7,765 nt of DNA from an uncultured Blautia sp. Its GTDB lineage: Bacteria; Bacillota; Clostridia; Lachnospirales; Lachnospiraceae. The notes beneath the pieces are model-generated. The model saw only the letters and a list, made by a program, of their open reading frames with translations, was not told where the DNA came from and did not search any database. Made by a program: the position numbers and the translations under genes. The stretch lies in the NCBI GenBank assembly GCA_934409175.1, contig CAKRVX010000093.1:1-7765 (forward strand). Direction: 5' to 3'. This document shows positions 6,683 through 7,765 of this stretch, piece by piece. Every line of letters starts with the position of its first letter. Position 1 is the first letter of the stretch.

Positions 6683-7624
6683 TTAATCTCTCAGCTGTTT
6701 ACCTGTAATCTCCAGAAATACATCATTCAGGGTCGGCATTTCTGAGAACACCCTTCCGAATGCAATATCCTGGTTCTGAAGATAATTCAGAATTCGGATC
6801 AGATTGTGTCTGGCGCGTGTACACCTGACTGTCAGAATCTGATTTCTATACTGTATATCAAAAACATGCTCCAGTTCCCGGATTTCTTTAAGATTATTTT
6901 CTTCCAGAATCACAGCTTCAATAGTGATAGTCTCACCTGTTTTGATCATCTGTTTCAGTTCATCCTTTGTTCCGGATGCAATGATCCTGCCATGGTCCAT
7001 AATGGCGACCCTGGTACAGATCTGTTCCACCTCTTCCATATAATGTGAAGTATAGATGATGGTGGAGCCCTGTTCATTTAATTGTTTTATCCCTTCCAGG
7101 ATCTTGTTTCTGCTCTGTGGATCTACTGCTACCGTAGGCTCATCCAGAATGATCAGTCTGGGCTTATGGGCAATTCCGCAGGCAATGTTCAGACGCCTTA
7201 AAAGTCCTCCGGAAAGCTTCTTCGGCCGCATTTTCCGGTAGTCTTCCAGCCCCACAAAACGGATGGCATTTTCTACCAGTTCTTTTCTTTTTTTCTTATC
7301 TCCTATGTACAAACCACAGAAATAATCAATATTTTCCTGTACTGTCAGCTCATCAAATACAGCAACATTCTGGAGCACGATTCCTATCTGCTTTTTTACC
7401 TGATAATTATCCGGTCTCATAGGCTCTCCGAATATTTCAATCTGACCTTTCTCGTATTTCAGAAGTGACAACATACAGTTTATGGCTGTGGTCTTTCCTG
7501 AGCCGTTAGGTCCCAGCAGACCAAAAATTTCTCCTTCTCTGATATCCAGGTTCAGATAGTTCAATGCTGTCAATTCTCCGTATCTCTTTACCAGATTCTC
7601 TATATGAACAATATTCTGTGACAT
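6683..7624 (-). CDS. ABC transporter ATP-binding protein, drug-exporter (DrrA/LnrL-like) type
   Basis: The 313-residue ATPase has an aromatic A-loop residue (about Y15), Walker A GPNGSGKT (38-45), Q-loop Q85, signature LSGGL (137-141), Walker B LIILDE (157-162), D-loop VAVD (165-168) and switch H194. The signature ends in Leu instead of the usual Gln, with LLRRLN following. The stretch after Walker B, DEPTVAVDPQSRN, is typical of DrrA/LnrL-type export ATPases. A C-terminal extension of about 90 residues ends in PTLNDVFLEITGKQ, also a hallmark of this group. The start has AAAGGAGGGAG a few nt upstream. It is the first gene of a three-gene operon with two ABC-2 permeases, the composition of the B. 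subtilis linearmycin exporter LnrLMN (YfiLMN). Export of an antimicrobial or amphipathic lipid-like compound is a reasonable inference, not shown. Confidence 0.94.
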   Translation of the reverse strand: MSQNIVHIENLVKRYGELTALNYLNLDIREGEIFGLLGPNGSGKTTAINCMLSLLKYEKGQIEIFGEPMRPDNYQVKKQIGIVLQNVAVFDELTVQENIDYFCGLYIGDKKKRKELVENAIRFVGLEDYRKMRPKKLSGGLLRRLNIACGIAHKPRLIILDEPTVAVDPQSRNKILEGIKQLNEQGSTIIYTSHYMEEVEQICTRVAIMDHGRIIASGTKDELKQMIKTGETITIEAVILEENNLKEIRELEHVFDIQYRNQILTVRCTRARHNLIRILNYLQNQDIAFGRVFSEMPTLNDVFLEITGKQLRD

Positions 7625-7695
7625 GTTCTCCCTCCTTTGATCTGCTCTTCACTTTTTCATAAATATGTCCCCATGAAGCATTTTCTATAACTTAT

Positions 7696-7724
7696 ATTAT
7701 ATGCGAATCTTCAGCTTCATCCAA
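7696..7724 (-). promoter_or_regulatory. Predicted promoter of the ABC transporter operon
   Basis: On the minus strand a perfect TATAAT (7696-7701) is preceded, 17 nt upstream, by TTGGAT (7719-7724), a poor -35 with only TTG conserved. The predicted leader is about 65 nt and contains a weak hairpin (TGCTTCA with TGAAGAGCA, one bulge). A strong -10 with a weak -35 and palindromes just upstream suggests activation by a DNA-binding protein. Confidence 0.6.
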
Positions 7725-7728
7725 GTGC

Positions 7729-7741
7729 ACAATGTCATTGT
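7729..7741. promoter_or_regulatory. Palindrome 1 upstream of the ABC operon promoter (possible operator)
   Basis: ACAATG-T-CATTGT is a perfect 6-bp inverted repeat with a 1-nt spacer. It begins 4 nt upstream of the predicted -35. It contains ATGTCAT, the same 7-mer found in palindrome 2, 23 bp away. The position, centred roughly 50 bp before the predicted start, suits an activator site. Confidence 0.5.
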
Positions 7742-7747
7742 ATTTTC

Positions 7748-7761
7748 ATGACAAATGTCAT
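7748..7761. promoter_or_regulatory. Palindrome 2 upstream of the ABC operon promoter (DesR/NarL-type site candidate)
   Basis: ATGACA-AA-TGTCAT is a perfect inverted repeat with a 2-nt spacer. Read on the minus strand with flanks (7763 to 7746), it matches 12 of 16 defined positions of the B. subtilis DesR site TCATGACT-N2-AGTCATGA as I recall it. Regulators of the NarL/FixJ family bind sites of this shape. This is a resemblance, not proof of the regulator. Confidence 0.5.
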
Positions 7762-7765
7762 ATCT

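Noticed and set aside
7647..7679. Short leader frame before the ABC ATPase (minus strand, starts MLHGDIFMKK)
   Set aside because: No ribosome binding site precedes its ATG and it has no leader-peptide hallmarks such as codon runs or an attenuator with a U-tract.
1..7765. CRISPR arrays, insertion sequences, phage or toxin-antitoxin modules
   Set aside because: No repeated spacer-like units, transposase or integrase motifs, or paired small genes were found on either strand.

Overview
The window looks like a piece of the chromosome of a low-GC Gram-positive anaerobe, most likely a gut-type Clostridia (Lachnospiraceae-like). The reasons are strong AGGAGG-type ribosome binding sites on nearly every gene, AT-rich intergenic DNA with TATAAT-type promoters, a tRNA-Trp gene without an encoded CCA end, and the general look of the proteins. 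The taxonomic placement is an inference from sequence style; no search was run.

Left part (1-2121). A tRNA-Trp(CCA) gene on the plus strand ends in a strong hairpin terminator. A minus-strand gene for a Cof-type HAD phosphatase converges on it. A 224-bp intergenic region separates this gene from a divergent plus-strand gene for a small secreted protein. It carries a recognisable promoter for each direction. The secreted protein has a signal peptide, an N-terminal region resembling the DUF4163/PdaC-RsiV type, and six cysteines in the mature part. Its best start is the internal ATG at 1216, not the upstream in-frame ATG at 1165.

Middle (2052-4401). A hairpin shared by converging transcripts separates the secreted-protein gene from ppk1 (polyphosphate kinase, minus strand), which is complete with both family histidines. 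Its upstream region holds a TATAAT promoter and a 45-nt inverted repeat lying almost exactly at the predicted transcription start.

Right part (4409-7765). A minus-strand three-gene operon encodes an ABC ATPase and two ABC-2 type permeases, each permease with one large extracytoplasmic loop. Gene spacing is very tight (14-nt gap, then 14-nt overlap). The layout matches LnrLMN(YfiLMN)-type drug or lipid exporters. Upstream of the operon promoter lie two adjacent perfect palindromes. One resembles the binding site of DesR-type (NarL/FixJ family) response regulators, so a two-component system may control the operon, perhaps encoded just beyond the right edge.

Most of the window is ordinary housekeeping and accessory content. 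I see no phage, insertion sequence, CRISPR array or clearly new defence or biosynthetic system. The points most worth a second look are the palindromes before the ABC operon, the inverted repeat at the ppk1 start site, and the cysteine-rich secreted protein.
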